Source: JAJCYL01 sp965206015
GTDB taxonomy: Bacteria; Bacteroidota; Bacteroidia; Cytophagales; Cyclobacteriaceae
Direction of reading: 5' to 3'
DNA length: 64,000 bases
Assembly: GCA_965206015.1 (NCBI GenBank)
Contig: CBDBIW010000014.1
Coordinates: 1-64,000 of the forward strand
Made by a program: the position numbers and the translations under genes. Positions 33,765 to 44,600 of this stretch are shown one piece after another (within the stretch, counting starts at the first letter, position 1; every line of letters begins with the position of its first letter). The notes under the pieces are model-generated. The model had not been told where the DNA came from, ran no database searches, and saw only the letters and a list, made by a program, of their open reading frames with translations.

Positions 33765-35273
33765 ATGACAGAAAATAAAACATTATCCAATAAGCTTATC
33801 AGAAAATTGTCTCTGACATTTCTGCTATTAATCCTACTAGTCGGGACGACCTATATCCTGATTGCCACCTATCTGGGAAACAAATACTTTGAGGAAACCA
33901 CCCAAAAACTAAATTCCGAAATTGCCAACCACCTCATTCATGAAAAATTTCAAAATGCCTCTCCCTTTCTCGAAGATGGATCAGTCAACAAGCCATTGTT
34001 TGGAGATATCATGCATGACATGATGGCGGTTAATCATGGCATCGAAGTCTACCTATTAAACAATGAGGGATACCTGCTTTACTCCGTAGTGCTCAACCAT
34101 AATCCAAATGAACCCATGAAACGGGTGGACCTAGAGCCCGTAGAACAATTTATCGCCACAGAGGGTCAAAAATATATAGTCGGCGATGATCCGCTTAATC
34201 CAGGCAGTAAAAAGATTTTCTCCGCAGCTAAGTTTAATGAAAGCGGCCATGAAGGATATATCTATATCATTTTAGCAGGCCAGGAATATGATGCGGTTAC
34301 CGCCTCTTTATTTGCCAGTTACTTTATGAGACTGGGTACTGGTGCAACGTTAACAACATTAATATTCGCTCTTTTGATTGGGCTATTGGCCATTTGGTAT
34401 CTCACCAAAAATTTACGAGAGATAATCTTTACAGTTCAACGCTTTAGAGAAGGTGACCTCAAAGCCAGAGTACCAGAAGCTTCGAAAACGGACTTGTCTG
34501 TTCTTGCAGAATCATTCAATGGGATGGCCGACACTATTGTTGAAAACATTGACAATATCAAATCAGTGGACAGGTTGAGACGTGAACTAATTGCCAATGT
34601 GAGCCACGACTTAAGAACTCCACTTGCAGTCATCCAGGGCTATATTGAAACATTACAGATCAAACATGACACACTGAACGAAAAAGAAAAACTCCAATAC
34701 TTGGATATCCTTCAAAGTAGTTCCGAAAAACTGTCACATTTGGTAAGTCAGCTATTTGAATACTCCAAGCTTGAGGCCAGGCAAGTTGAACCAATAAAAG
34801 AGCCATTCCCCATATCTGAATTAGCAATGGACGTTTACAACAAATATCAACTACTAGCTGAGAAAAAAGCGATTAGGATCAATCTTGAGGTGGCTAACAA
34901 TTTACCTTTGGTGTTTGCCGATATAAGTTTGGTTGAAAGAGCAATCCAAAACCTCATGGACAATGCGCTCAAGTTTACACCAGAGAGGGGTACCATTAAT
35001 TTAGAGATGAAATCCTCTTCAGATAATGTAGAAATCATTATCCATGATTCGGGCCCTGGCATTCCAGAAAATGAACAATACTACATTTTCGAGCGATATC
35101 GAAAGGCAAGCACAAGTGGAAGTAATAGTGGTGGAGTCGGACTAGGCTTGGCGATCGTTAAGAAGATTATGGACATTCATAACTCAACCATCAGAGTGAT
35201 CAGCAAACCAGATCAGGGAACAACTTTTCAATTCTGGCTACCCGTATATCATGGTAATTTGGCAACTGGCTGA
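33765..35273 (+). CDS. Membrane sensor histidine kinase
   Basis: 502 residues. Transmembrane helices near 17-40 and 185-212 enclose a periplasmic sensor of about 150 residues without known motif. HAMP (about 213-265), then HisKA with N-V-S-H-D-L-R-T-P-L (His near 282) and HATPase motifs N-L-M-D-N-A-L-K-F and G-P-G-I-P, G-G-V-G-L-G-L-A-I. Phosphorylates the upstream regulator. Stop codon abuts the convergent protease gene (1 bp apart). Confidence 0.93.
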   Translation: MTENKTLSNKLIRKLSLTFLLLILLVGTTYILIATYLGNKYFEETTQKLNSEIANHLIHEKFQNASPFLEDGSVNKPLFGDIMHDMMAVNHGIEVYLLNNEGYLLYSVVLNHNPNEPMKRVDLEPVEQFIATEGQKYIVGDDPLNPGSKKIFSAAKFNESGHEGYIYIILAGQEYDAVTASLFASYFMRLGTGATLTTLIFALLIGLLAIWYLTKNLREIIFTVQRFREGDLKARVPEASKTDLSVLAESFNGMADTIVENIDNIKSVDRLRRELIANVSHDLRTPLAVIQGYIETLQIKHDTLNEKEKLQYLDILQSSSEKLSHLVSQLFEYSKLEARQVEPIKEPFPISELAMDVYNKYQLLAEKKAIRINLEVANNLPLVFADISLVERAIQNLMDNALKFTPERGTINLEMKSSSDNVEIIIHDSGPGIPENEQYYIFERYRKASTSGSNSGGVGLGLAIVKKIMDIHNSTIRVISKPDQGTTFQFWLPVYHGNLATG

Positions 35274-36257
35274 TCAATAGATTCCTTGGAGGTAAGCAAA
35301 AATCTCCATTAACCAGGCTACTCCCATATGTATCCAGATGCCTCCCCAAATATTTCGGGTGTAATACGCAATTATACCAAGAATGTATCCGCCCAAAATT
35401 GAACTTATAGTTTCTCCCAGTGGTTTCCCGAAGTGTAGAAAACAATAGGAGGTCACCATAGCAATGACAGCGTATCCTCCCAAAATTCTACTGAAAGACA
35501 TGACCAGGTAACCCCGAAATACCATTTCAACGGAAACGAAACTAGACCCATAAGCAAATTCATAAATTAATACACTTACCCATTCTTCGAGATTATTGGC
35601 TTCTGCAAAACTGGCACCCCCAGATCGGGTGTATCGGGGATAATAACTCTTTATCTCTCCTAAAAAAGACCCTATACCTAAAAAGACGGAGGTGATTAAT
35701 AAAAGAACAGCATAAGGCTTCCAATCAAATTGTTTATCTCTCAATCCATACAGATTTCTGTCCTTTCCTTTTTCTATCAGGAGATTGACAATTATCAGGG
35801 GCAGAACCATATTCACCAACGAACTGGCCCATCGTATTGATCTCATCAGAAAAGCAGCATCAACCGGTAACATTCCTTCCAAAAGAAAACGATGGAAATA
35901 AAAACCTCTGCTAAAGCCCAGGATTATGAATCCAATGGCAAACCTTATCCAAAAGTCCTTTGAAGACGCCCATTCCCTATTAAGCCCAAAGGCATAAAGC
36001 AATAGGCAGGTCACCAGGAAAGGGAAAGCCTGGAATAAAGACATGGCCAGCCAATCCTTCATAGAACGATGGAACTGGTCAAAAAAATTATCGTCTATGT
36101 CAAAGTAATAATTGAGGAAGATACACAAAGAAAGAAATGCTGCTGTGGCCAAATAAAACCCGGGATTGTAGTAATCCTTCAAGTACGACTTCAAGTAACC
36201 AATAATTTTCTTCACAATTTCAAATAATTGACGACGCAATTTGTCTAAATGGAACAA
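35274..36257 (-). CDS. CPBP-family intramembrane metalloprotease
   Basis: 327 residues with about eight hydrophobic helices. The CPBP motifs are E-M-V-F-R-G-Y-L-V (usually E-E-x-x-x-R), the second F-L-H-F-G region and a late I-H-M-G-V-A segment near the C-terminus with H and adjacent hydrophobics. Only one Glu of the first motif is present, as in some non-proteolytic relatives, so activity is uncertain. Convergent with the kinase. A membrane-protein processing or signalling role with the TCS is a guess. Confidence 0.8.
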   Translation of the reverse strand: MFHLDKLRRQLFEIVKKIIGYLKSYLKDYYNPGFYLATAAFLSLCIFLNYYFDIDDNFFDQFHRSMKDWLAMSLFQAFPFLVTCLLLYAFGLNREWASSKDFWIRFAIGFIILGFSRGFYFHRFLLEGMLPVDAAFLMRSIRWASSLVNMVLPLIIVNLLIEKGKDRNLYGLRDKQFDWKPYAVLLLITSVFLGIGSFLGEIKSYYPRYTRSGGASFAEANNLEEWVSVLIYEFAYGSSFVSVEMVFRGYLVMSFSRILGGYAVIAMVTSYCFLHFGKPLGETISSILGGYILGIIAYYTRNIWGGIWIHMGVAWLMEIFAYLQGIY

Positions 36258-36321
36258 GAGGAGAAAGCCTGTGATCTATATCATAGGGATATAATTCATA
36301 GAAGTCCTAAATTTAAGATGA

Positions 36322-39300
36322 ATGGGGGATATAACTGGAACGTCCGAAATTTTCCAATCAGCATTCATTGCGCTATTTGGTTTATATAGTCTGGTGATTG
36401 TTGCTTTACTGTTAAAAGGTAAATCCAATTGGTCCCTAGGGATATTCCTTCTCATTTACCCAATGCTTATTTCCAATGCGTTGTATTTCCGGTCGGAGGT
36501 GCTCCAACTCGCAACAATCACAGGAAGCACCCCTCTTTTTTACAATTTTACCCGGCAGTTCTTCAGAGGAAAGTCGAATAATTTCTTCAAACTTCATTTC
36601 ATATCTGTTGCTCTATTACTCATAGCAATCATAACCTTTGAGGTATCACCGATAATAAAGATTTTCATAGCATTGCTGATCTCGATCTATTCATATCTTT
36701 CATTCCGGACTATTAAATCAGAAATCAAATCGAAAGGAATATCCCTGTTTGTAAATCCTGGAAAAAGGCTGGCTTGGTTCAGGAATTTTTCAGTATTACA
36801 AGGAGCCATTGGAGTGCTACTTTTGTACCATATAACTACTCCCATTGTTATTGAATCTGTTACTCTTGCAATTTTGTTCTTATTCAATGTCATCTTCATC
36901 TATTCACAAATATTTATAGAGTCTGGGTTTTTCTCGAAAATACCACTTGGTCAGAAATATGCGAAATCATCATTGACGTCAGACCAAAAATTCAGCATTC
37001 TCAACAGGCTTGGAAAGCTGATGATCGAGGAACGAAGCTACGTAGACCCTAATATTACCTTGACTAAACTGTCTGACGCATTGCACACTACACAGCATAA
37101 TTTGTCTCAAGTCCTGAATGAACAAAAGGGTCAGACCTTTGCGGAATATTTGATGCAGTACCGCATAGATGAAGCAAGGAAAATTATTCGCAATGATCCA
37201 AAGAAGCACCTGAAGATTGAGGACATTGCGCTACAGGTTGGTTATAATTCCAAATCAGCCTTCAATTCAGCTTTTAAGCGCTTTACAAAGCTCACACCCT
37301 CTGAATTCAGGCAACTTAAAAACGTATGTGATTATCGGGAAGAACGTCTTGCCGGTCGAACCATACGGTATTATGGTACTAAACCAGGCAATTTTGACTG
37401 GTATTTAAACCAAATTGACATGGTACAGAATTTCATTAAAATACTTAGCAGAAACTTGATTAGAAATAAAGTATTCACATTCATCAATCTCTTTGGGCTT
37501 GTCCTGGGATTTACGAGTAGCCTATTCATTTATTTGTTTATAATGGATGAATTGTCCTACGATCGGACAATACCGGGTTCGGAGGACATATACCGAATAG
37601 CATGGTTTGGTGAGAATCCACAGACACGTACGCCACATCCTATGGCTCAGGCAATGGTGAGGGACTTCCCGGAAGTTGAAAGTGCGGTTACCATTACACC
37701 GTGGTATGGAGATGGATTGAGTAAACAGGATATTACCGTAAAGAATATCAAGACAAATATCCAATTTGAAGAGCCTGATTTCTATTTCGTTGACTCAACC
37801 TTCTTTGATGTTTTCAGTTTAAAATTGATTAGCGGAAACAAAGAAATCGCATTAAAACAACCAGGCGGAATCATACTTACTGAGAGTATGGCATTCAAAT
37901 ATTTCGGTTCAGAAGATCCTCTTGGACAAAGATTAGCAGTTGGTGACGGTCAGGCACCTCCAGTTGAAGTAGTAGGTGTGATTGAGGATGCTCCAAACGC
38001 TACTCACTTTCACTATAGTTTTCTAATTTCCTATGTAACATTAAAGGCGATGTTAGGTGAAGATAGTTCCTGGATGCAATGGGGTGATTTTGGTCACTTC
38101 AACTATGTAAAATTTAAAGAGGGTTCAGATTTTAATCGACTGGAATCAAAAATTGCAGAATGGTTTTTGGGCTACAATGACTGGGATGAATCGGCTCAAT
38201 CAAGCCTTCTGGATGGAACAAACAAATTTAAATTGCAGCCAATTACCGATATTCATCTTTACTCTAATATAAGGTGGGAACTGGAGGCCAATGGCAATAT
38301 TCTTTATATCTATATATTATTTGCAGCGGTAATATTCATACTCGTTATCGCTAGCATAAACTATATCAATCTGACGACCGCTAAGTCGGTTGAGAGGGCA
38401 AAAGAGATTGGCATTCGCAAAATGCTTGGAGCATTAAAAAGTAATCTGTCCTTTCAATTTCTAACCGAGTCGGTACTCTTTTGCTGGATGGCCGGAATTG
38501 TAGCTCTGTTCCTCACCATGGCACTATTTCCCGATTTCAATGAGATCAGTGGTAAATCATTTTCACAAAACGACTTGCTCAACATACCATTGTTATCTTT
38601 TGGATTTGCCGGCACCTTAATAATTGGTCTTATTTCAGGAATATATCCTTCATTGGCACTTTCCTCATATAAACCAACTGAGATTTTAAAGGGCAACTTT
38701 GCCAAAACCAGCAAAGGGAACCTACTGCGTCGTGTACTGGTTATTTTGCAATTCGTAATCTCAGCAATTCTTATATCTGCCAGTCTCATAATCTTAAAAC
38801 AGACCAATTATTTGAAAGAAAAACCCCTGGGGTTCAATCAGGATTACCTCCTAACCATACCACTTAAAACTAATGAAACAAGATTCAGGCATTTGACCTT
38901 ATCAAATGAGTTTGAGCGATTGCCCAATGTAATCTCTGCCACAGCGGTGTCGAATGTACCTGGTGGTCAGTTCAATCAAAACTCGGTCTGGACTGAAAGT
39001 GATCCGGACAATTCTATAAATGTGTCAGAAATGACTATAGATTATAATACCATTCAGACGCTGGGTTTGGAAATTACCGCAGGAAGGAACTTTGAGCAAT
39101 CTTATGCTCTCGACTCAATGGGTGGCTCATTCATCTTAAATCAATCGGCTGTTAAGGAATTAAATTTAAGTGAGCCCGTAGGCACCAAAATTGTTTGGAA
39201 CCTGGAAGAAGGTAACCGAGAAGGCCGTGTGGTTGGCGTGGTGAATGACTTCCATTACAAGTCTCTTCATGAAACTATTCAGCCAATGATAATTGACATG

Positions 39301-39849
39301 AGGCACTCGTTACCTGGCCACTCCATGATCAGAATTAAGGGTTACAATATCCAACAAACCATTGACCGGATAAAATCCATTTATGCAAAATTTGATGCTG
39401 TGCATGAATTTGAATATTCCTTTTTAGACCAAAGCCTTGACCAACTGTATAATGCTGAAATTCGAACGCTCAATATATTTGGTGTTTTTTCTGTTATTGC
39501 GTTAATACTCGCTTGTCTGGGTTTACTCGGTATCGCCATTTCCATGATGCATCAAAAAATTAAAGAGGTGGGTATTAGAAAGATTCATGGTGCCAGCTCG
39601 AGTCAGATACTTTGGATGATTAACGGGCAATTTTCCAAACTGATCATAGTCGCTTTGGTTATTGGTTTACCTCTTGCCTACCTGATAATGAAAGACTGGA
39701 TCGCCGAATTTCCCTATCAGGTGGATTTAGGAATTCTGCCGTTTTTTATTTCATTTTTAGTCTTGGCTGGTGTAGCATTACTTACCACCACTATTGTAGT
39801 TACCAGGGTAGTTTCAACCAATCCTGCGGAGGCTTTGAGGAATGAGTAG
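36322..39849 (+). CDS. AraC-type regulator fused to an FtsX/MacB-type permease
   Basis: 1175 residues in one frame. Residues 1-200 are hydrophobic (about six membrane helices). Residues about 223-332 form an AraC-type two-HTH domain (D-A-L-H-T-T-Q-H-N-L-S-Q-V-L-N, then I-A-L-Q-V-G-Y-N-S-K-S-A-F-N). After a linker (333-365) comes a MacB-like permease: first helix V-F-T-F-I-N-L-F-G-L-V-L-G (about 384-396), periplasmic domain, and FtsX helices with K-E-I-G-I-R-K-M-L-G-A and K-E-V-G-I-R-K-I-H-G-A. No ATPase gene is beside it. A fused sensor-regulator and lipoprotein/antibiotic export-type permease is inferred. Confidence 0.85.
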   Translation: MGDITGTSEIFQSAFIALFGLYSLVIVALLLKGKSNWSLGIFLLIYPMLISNALYFRSEVLQLATITGSTPLFYNFTRQFFRGKSNNFFKLHFISVALLLIAIITFEVSPIIKIFIALLISIYSYLSFRTIKSEIKSKGISLFVNPGKRLAWFRNFSVLQGAIGVLLLYHITTPIVIESVTLAILFLFNVIFIYSQIFIESGFFSKIPLGQKYAKSSLTSDQKFSILNRLGKLMIEERSYVDPNITLTKLSDALHTTQHNLSQVLNEQKGQTFAEYLMQYRIDEARKIIRNDPKKHLKIEDIALQVGYNSKSAFNSAFKRFTKLTPSEFRQLKNVCDYREERLAGRTIRYYGTKPGNFDWYLNQIDMVQNFIKILSRNLIRNKVFTFINLFGLVLGFTSSLFIYLFIMDELSYDRTIPGSEDIYRIAWFGENPQTRTPHPMAQAMVRDFPEVESAVTITPWYGDGLSKQDITVKNIKTNIQFEEPDFYFVDSTFFDVFSLKLISGNKEIALKQPGGIILTESMAFKYFGSEDPLGQRLAVGDGQAPPVEVVGVIEDAPNATHFHYSFLISYVTLKAMLGEDSSWMQWGDFGHFNYVKFKEGSDFNRLESKIAEWFLGYNDWDESAQSSLLDGTNKFKLQPITDIHLYSNIRWELEANGNILYIYILFAAVIFILVIASINYINLTTAKSVERAKEIGIRKMLGALKSNLSFQFLTESVLFCWMAGIVALFLTMALFPDFNEISGKSFSQNDLLNIPLLSFGFAGTLIIGLISGIYPSLALSSYKPTEILKGNFAKTSKGNLLRRVLVILQFVISAILISASLIILKQTNYLKEKPLGFNQDYLLTIPLKTNETRFRHLTLSNEFERLPNVISATAVSNVPGGQFNQNSVWTESDPDNSINVSEMTIDYNTIQTLGLEITAGRNFEQSYALDSMGGSFILNQSAVKELNLSEPVGTKIVWNLEEGNREGRVVGVVNDFHYKSLHETIQPMIIDMRHSLPGHSMIRIKGYNIQQTIDRIKSIYAKFDAVHEFEYSFLDQSLDQLYNAEIRTLNIFGVFSVIALILACLGLLGIAISMMHQKIKEVGIRKIHGASSSQILWMINGQFSKLIIVALVIGLPLAYLIMKDWIAEFPYQVDLGILPFFISFLVLAGVALLTTTIVVTRVVSTNPAEALRNE

Positions 39850-39945
39850 GCATCAATAGTCTGTGGGAAGATCATCAAACTAAAAACTCGTCACTCAGAG
39901 CGGAATTTCGATGAAATCGGAAGGAGCGAAGAGTCTGTCAGAATC

Positions 39946-40173
39946 TTCAGGGAAGATATTCTCGATGCCTGTTGGTTTGAAGACCCGGAACAGGTAAGGT
40001 TAATAGCTGAACAACGGAGAATGGATTACAACCACAATCACCCGCACAGTTCGATAGGAGGCATATCTCCAATAAACTATTATTATAAGGCAATTGAGAA
40101 AGGAAATATTGAGCCCAGAGTAGTGGATTTAAATGAAAAAAAGTTGAATTTAGAGTGGTCCGATAACTGGTAA
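39946..40173 (+). pseudogene. IS3-family transposase C-terminal remnant
   Basis: An open frame starts inside the debris and ends with TAA at 40171-40173, reading W-F-E-D-P-E-Q-V-R-L-I-A-E-Q-R-R, D-Y-N-H-N-H-P-H-S-S-I-G-G-I-S-P-I, the classic end of IS3 OrfB integrase-type transposases. Only about 75 residues remain. The sequence TGGTAAGGCTAC spanning its stop recurs twice at 60551-60579. Confidence 0.85.
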
Positions 40174-40199
40174 GGCTACGAACATTAAATTAAAGCGTT

Positions 40200-41072
40200 A
40201 TGAATAGAAAAGAAGTAATAGGTCTGATGTCATTAGGTGCTCTTGGCTTAGGATTTACACATGGTGCTTCCTCAACCAAATCACCTGGAAGAGTGGAAAA
40301 GAAGCAATTGAAAGGAAATATCAATCATAGTGCTTGTCGCTGGTGCTATGCCGATATACCACTCGAGGAATTGTCAGAGAATGCTCTGGAAATTGGTCTT
40401 GTTGGAATAGACCTACTCAAACCATCTGAATGGAAAATGGTGATGGATAAAGGGCTTAAAGTGACAATGGCCAATCCGGAGGAATTCAGCCTTACGGATG
40501 GATTCAATAACCCAAGTCTTCATTCAGCACTTCAAAAAACCTATTCGGCAGTGATCGATAAGGCTGCTGATGCAGGCATTCAGAATATCATATGTTTTTC
40601 TGGCAACAGAAAGTCATTAAGTGACACTGAGGGTTTGGATAATTGTGCCCGTGGTCTCGAAGCTCTGGTAAAACAAGCGGAGAAAAAGGATGTTCAAATA
40701 ATGATGGAGCTACTAAATAGTAAAGTTAATCACGAAGACTATCAATGTGACAAAAGCCCTTGGGGAGTTGGACTCTGTGAAAAGATTGGATCACCCAATT
40801 TTCAACTTCTCTATGACATATATCATATGCAGATCATGGAAGGCGATATTATTGCTACAATTAATAAGTACCAGCAGTATTTTGGTCATTACCATACAGG
40901 TGGAGTGCCCGGTCGAAATGAAATTGATGAGACGCAGGAACTTTATTATCCAGCCATCATCAGAGCAATTGTGCAAACTGGCTACAAAGGTTTTGTTGCA
41001 CAGGAGTTTATTCCAGCAAAAGAGGACAAAATTGCTTCTCTAAGTGCAGCAGTTGATTTATGTGATGTTTAA
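40200..41072 (+). CDS. Exported TIM-barrel sugar isomerase-like protein
   Basis: 290 residues. A signal-like start (R-K-E-V-I-G-L-M-S-L-G-A-L-G-L-G) resembles the Tat type but has R-K rather than R-R. The barrel has M-E-L-L-N-S-K-V-N-H-E-D-Y and L-L-Y-D-I-Y-H-M-Q-I-M-E-G-D, the metal-binding core of hydroxypyruvate isomerase/xylose isomerase-like proteins, and later G-H-Y-H-T-G-G-V-P-G and E-F. It likely isomerises a small sugar or ketose; substrate unknown. The surrounding sugar genes make a carbohydrate role plausible. Confidence 0.78.
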   Translation: MNRKEVIGLMSLGALGLGFTHGASSTKSPGRVEKKQLKGNINHSACRWCYADIPLEELSENALEIGLVGIDLLKPSEWKMVMDKGLKVTMANPEEFSLTDGFNNPSLHSALQKTYSAVIDKAADAGIQNIICFSGNRKSLSDTEGLDNCARGLEALVKQAEKKDVQIMMELLNSKVNHEDYQCDKSPWGVGLCEKIGSPNFQLLYDIYHMQIMEGDIIATINKYQQYFGHYHTGGVPGRNEIDETQELYYPAIIRAIVQTGYKGFVAQEFIPAKEDKIASLSAAVDLCDV

Positions 41073-41629
41073 CCTCCTTTTTACCGGAACCTCTTCTAAA
41101 AACTAACTATGAACAAAATTGCTCTTATAGTGAGTAAAGTTTTGCTATGTTTTTTTGATAATTAGTTTCCCCTCAGCAATTGCGCATTGAGTTGATTAGG
41201 AAAAAAAGGGATAAAAAAGACAGGGTTTTATCTCCGGGCCCGGAAGGACAACTCAACCCTGAGCAGGAACTATTTCTATTGAGCAATGCGGTCAACCGGG
41301 CGTATTTCGGGGAAGAGTTTTCATTCTTTCTACTCCCACTAAAGAATGGAAATTACTTCCAGTAGTATTTCCTGATTTATCGTAATCGAACGAAAAACCC
41401 CGCCTGTGTGATGAGTTGCCGGTTTCTATCCGGCCTGGTCAGGTTTTAATTGGCAATAAATAATTAATTTAGCGACCGGTTTTACAATAGACAGTAGGCG
41501 CAACAGGCATCGGATTGGCAATAATCGGTTTAATCATTAAATACGGATGAGTTGATCAATCTTTTTTAATACCTTTATTCCTAATTGAGAACCACCATTT
41601 TAAAAATTAACATCTAACACATAAGTACC
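41073..41629. other. Intergenic region before the repeat protein
   Basis: No clear gene. A TTG-initiated frame of 61 residues at 41180-41365 (K-K-R-D-K-K-D-R-V-L-S-P-G-P) has no recognisable family and is probably not expressed. A short GC-rich hairpin G-C-C-G-G/C-C-G-G-C with a 7-nt loop lies at 41418-41434. The region from 41510 onward, AT-rich, should contain the promoter of the next gene, but I cannot place it. Confidence 0.4.
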
Positions 41630-44600
41630 ATGAAAAAAACACACACTACCAGGAAGTCAGTTACCCCCCTAAAAAATAATGTTAGAGCAGGGACTTTAAT
41701 TACCTTATTTGCTCTTCTCTTTCTCTCTGCCCCTGTTTGGGCACAGGATGATCCGTCAGACTATTTTGTACTAAAAATAACAACAACCGCCGGCCCTGAC
41801 GACGCTGACGGCAACCCTACCAGCGACGCTCAGGACGCAGACTTTACTTTTCACACTCAGGATACGGAGTATATGGTCGATTGGGGAGAAGGTAGCGGTT
41901 TTGAGCCAATAACAACAGGAAATACCAGCCATACCTTTGGCACGCCAGGAGAGCATACCATAAGGTTTAAAGACCTGAACGATATTTATATAAATTTCGA
42001 AACTGGTCGTGAAAAATACACCTCTATTGAACAATGGGGCACTGCTGTATGGAACCCCGATATGTCGTTTGCTTTTCGTGCAGCAAGAAACTTAACTGCC
42101 AGTGATACTGCGGGCACTCCTGATATGAGTTCGGTAATAAATATGTCCAGCGTGTTCGCTGATGCCAGTTCTTTCAACCAGGATATAGGAGGCTGGGATG
42201 TTTCTCAGGTAACAGATATGAGTTTTATGTTCAATAATGCCAGTTCTTTCAACCAGGATATAGGAGGCTGGGATGTTTCTCAGGTAACAGATATGAGTCA
42301 GATGTTCAGGGATGCCCGTTCTTTCACCCAGGATATAGGAGGCTGGGATGTTTCCCAGGTAACAGATATGGGTTTTATGTTCCAAAATGCCACTGCTTTC
42401 AACCAGGATATAGGCAGTTGGGATGTTTCTAACGTAACAAATATGGGTTTGATGTTCGCTGATGCCACTTCTTTCAACCAGGATATAGGCAGTTGGGATG
42501 TTTCTAAGGTAACAGCTGCAAACAGTATGTTCTCTAGAGCCGATGCTTTCAACCAGGATATAGGAAGTTGGGATGTTTCTCAGGTAACAAATATGAGTTT
42601 TATGTTCAATAATGCCGAAGCTTTCAACCAGGATATAGGCAGTTGGGATGTTTCTAAGGTAACAACTATGAGTTCTATGTTCCATGGTGCCGAAGCTTTC
42701 AACCAGGATATAGGAAGTTGGGATGTTTCCCAGGTAACAGATATGGGTTTTATGTTCCGTTTTGCCACTTCTTTCAACCAGGATATAGGCAGTTGGGATG
42801 TTTCCAAAGTAACAACTATGTGGAGTATGTTCGATAATGCCAGTTCTTTCAACCAGGATATAGGCAGTTGGGATGTTTCTCAGGTAAAAGATATGGGGAG
42901 CATGTTCCGAGATGCCGGTTCTTTCAACCAGGATATAGGAGGTTGGGATGTTCCCAAAGTAGCAAATATGGATTTTATGTTCAGTAATGCCGAAGCTTTT
43001 AACCAGGATATAGGAGGTTGGGATGTTTCCAAAGTAACAGATATGCAAAGTATGTTCAATAGTGCCCGTTCTTTCAACCAGGATATAGGAGATTGGGATG
43101 TTGCTAAGGTAACAGATATGGGGAGCATGTTCAGTGGTGCCACTGTTTTCAACCAGGATATAGGAGACTGGGATGTTTCTCAGGTAACAAATATGGGTCT
43201 TATGTTCGCTACTGCCAGTTCTTTCAACCAGGATATAGGACGTTGGGATGTTTCTCAGGTAACAAATATGAGTAGTATGTTCAATGGTGCTACACTTTCA
43301 CCAGAAAACTACGATGCACTTTTAATTGGCTGGAATAAACTAACCCTTCAAACAGGAGTGGATTTCCATGCAGGAAATTCTAAATATACAGCAGCAGCAC
43401 AAACTGCCAGAAACAATATAGATGCTGCAAGTGGCCATAACTGGACTATTACTGACGGTGGGCTAATTGGTGCCAGCAGTACACCCACAAATATTTTTCT
43501 TTCTTCCACAAATATTTTAGAAAACGAGCCAGAAAATACCACGGTAGGCACCCTGTCTACCAATGGAGGATCTGCCTCTTACACCTATATGCTCACGACA
43601 GGAGATGGAGATACAGATAATGCGCGTTTTACCATTTCAGGAGAAGCACTACAACTTATAGCCCCTGCCGATTACGAAACAAAAAGTAGCTATACAGTAC
43701 GTATAGCTGTAGATGGTACGAGTGTTGAGAAACAATTTACCATCTCTGTTATTGATGTACAAGACACTCCCCTCATAAACACAGAAGCAGCAAGCAATAT
43801 TACTTCTACAATGGCCACTCTAAACGGCGACCTGACTTCCATCGGACTGGCAGCAATTACAGAAGGCGGTTTTGTATATGCCATTTCAAATGAAGATTTA
43901 ATAATTGATGCTGCCGGTGTTGCCAAAGAAGTTGTAAACGGTATAGCAACAGGTGATTTTGAAAAAGAAATTACAGGTTTAACAGCAGGCACAACCTATT
44001 ATTACAGAGCCTACGCAACCAATAGTTTTGGAACAGCTTACGGAAGAGTACAAAGTTTCACAACATTGGCAGTCGCACCCACAGCAAGCACAACAGCAGC
44101 AAGTAATATTACTTCCACAACGGCCACTTTAAACGGTAATATCACTTCTGACGGAGGAGCCGAAATAACAGCAAGGGGCTTTGTATATGCCATATCAAAC
44201 GCAGGTTTAATAATTGGTGTTACCGACGTTACGGATGTTACTGTAAGCGGTACAGACTTGGGTGTTTTTACAGAAAACATTACAGGTTTAACAGCAGGCA
44301 CAAAATATTATTACAGAGCCTACGCAACCAATACAGTGGGTACGAGTTATGGAAATGAACAAAGTTTTACAACATTGGCCGCACCCACAGCCAGCACAGC
44401 AGCGGCAAGTGCTATTACTTCTACAACGGCCACTTTAAACGGCAATATAACTTCTGACGGCGGAGCAGCCATTACAGCAAGGGGCTTTGTATATGCTACA
44501 TCAAACGCAGGTTTGACAATTGAGAATACAGCAGCAGATACTGTTATTGTAAGCGGTACAACAGGAACTTTTTCTGAACAAATTACAAGTTTAACAGCAG

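Noticed and set aside
38454..38807. Leftward 117-codon frame inside the permease fusion
   Set aside because: Antisense to conserved FtsX helices.
41180..41365. 61-codon TTG frame before the repeat protein
   Set aside because: No recognisable features and no conserved neighbours; kept only as a note in the intergenic entry.
42092..43048. Long leftward open frame of 318 codons opposite the repeat protein
   Set aside because: It is the antisense image of the 75-bp repeats (I-C-Y-F-G-N-I-P-T-S-Y-I-L-V units); the forward frame has signal peptide, domains and sorting signal.
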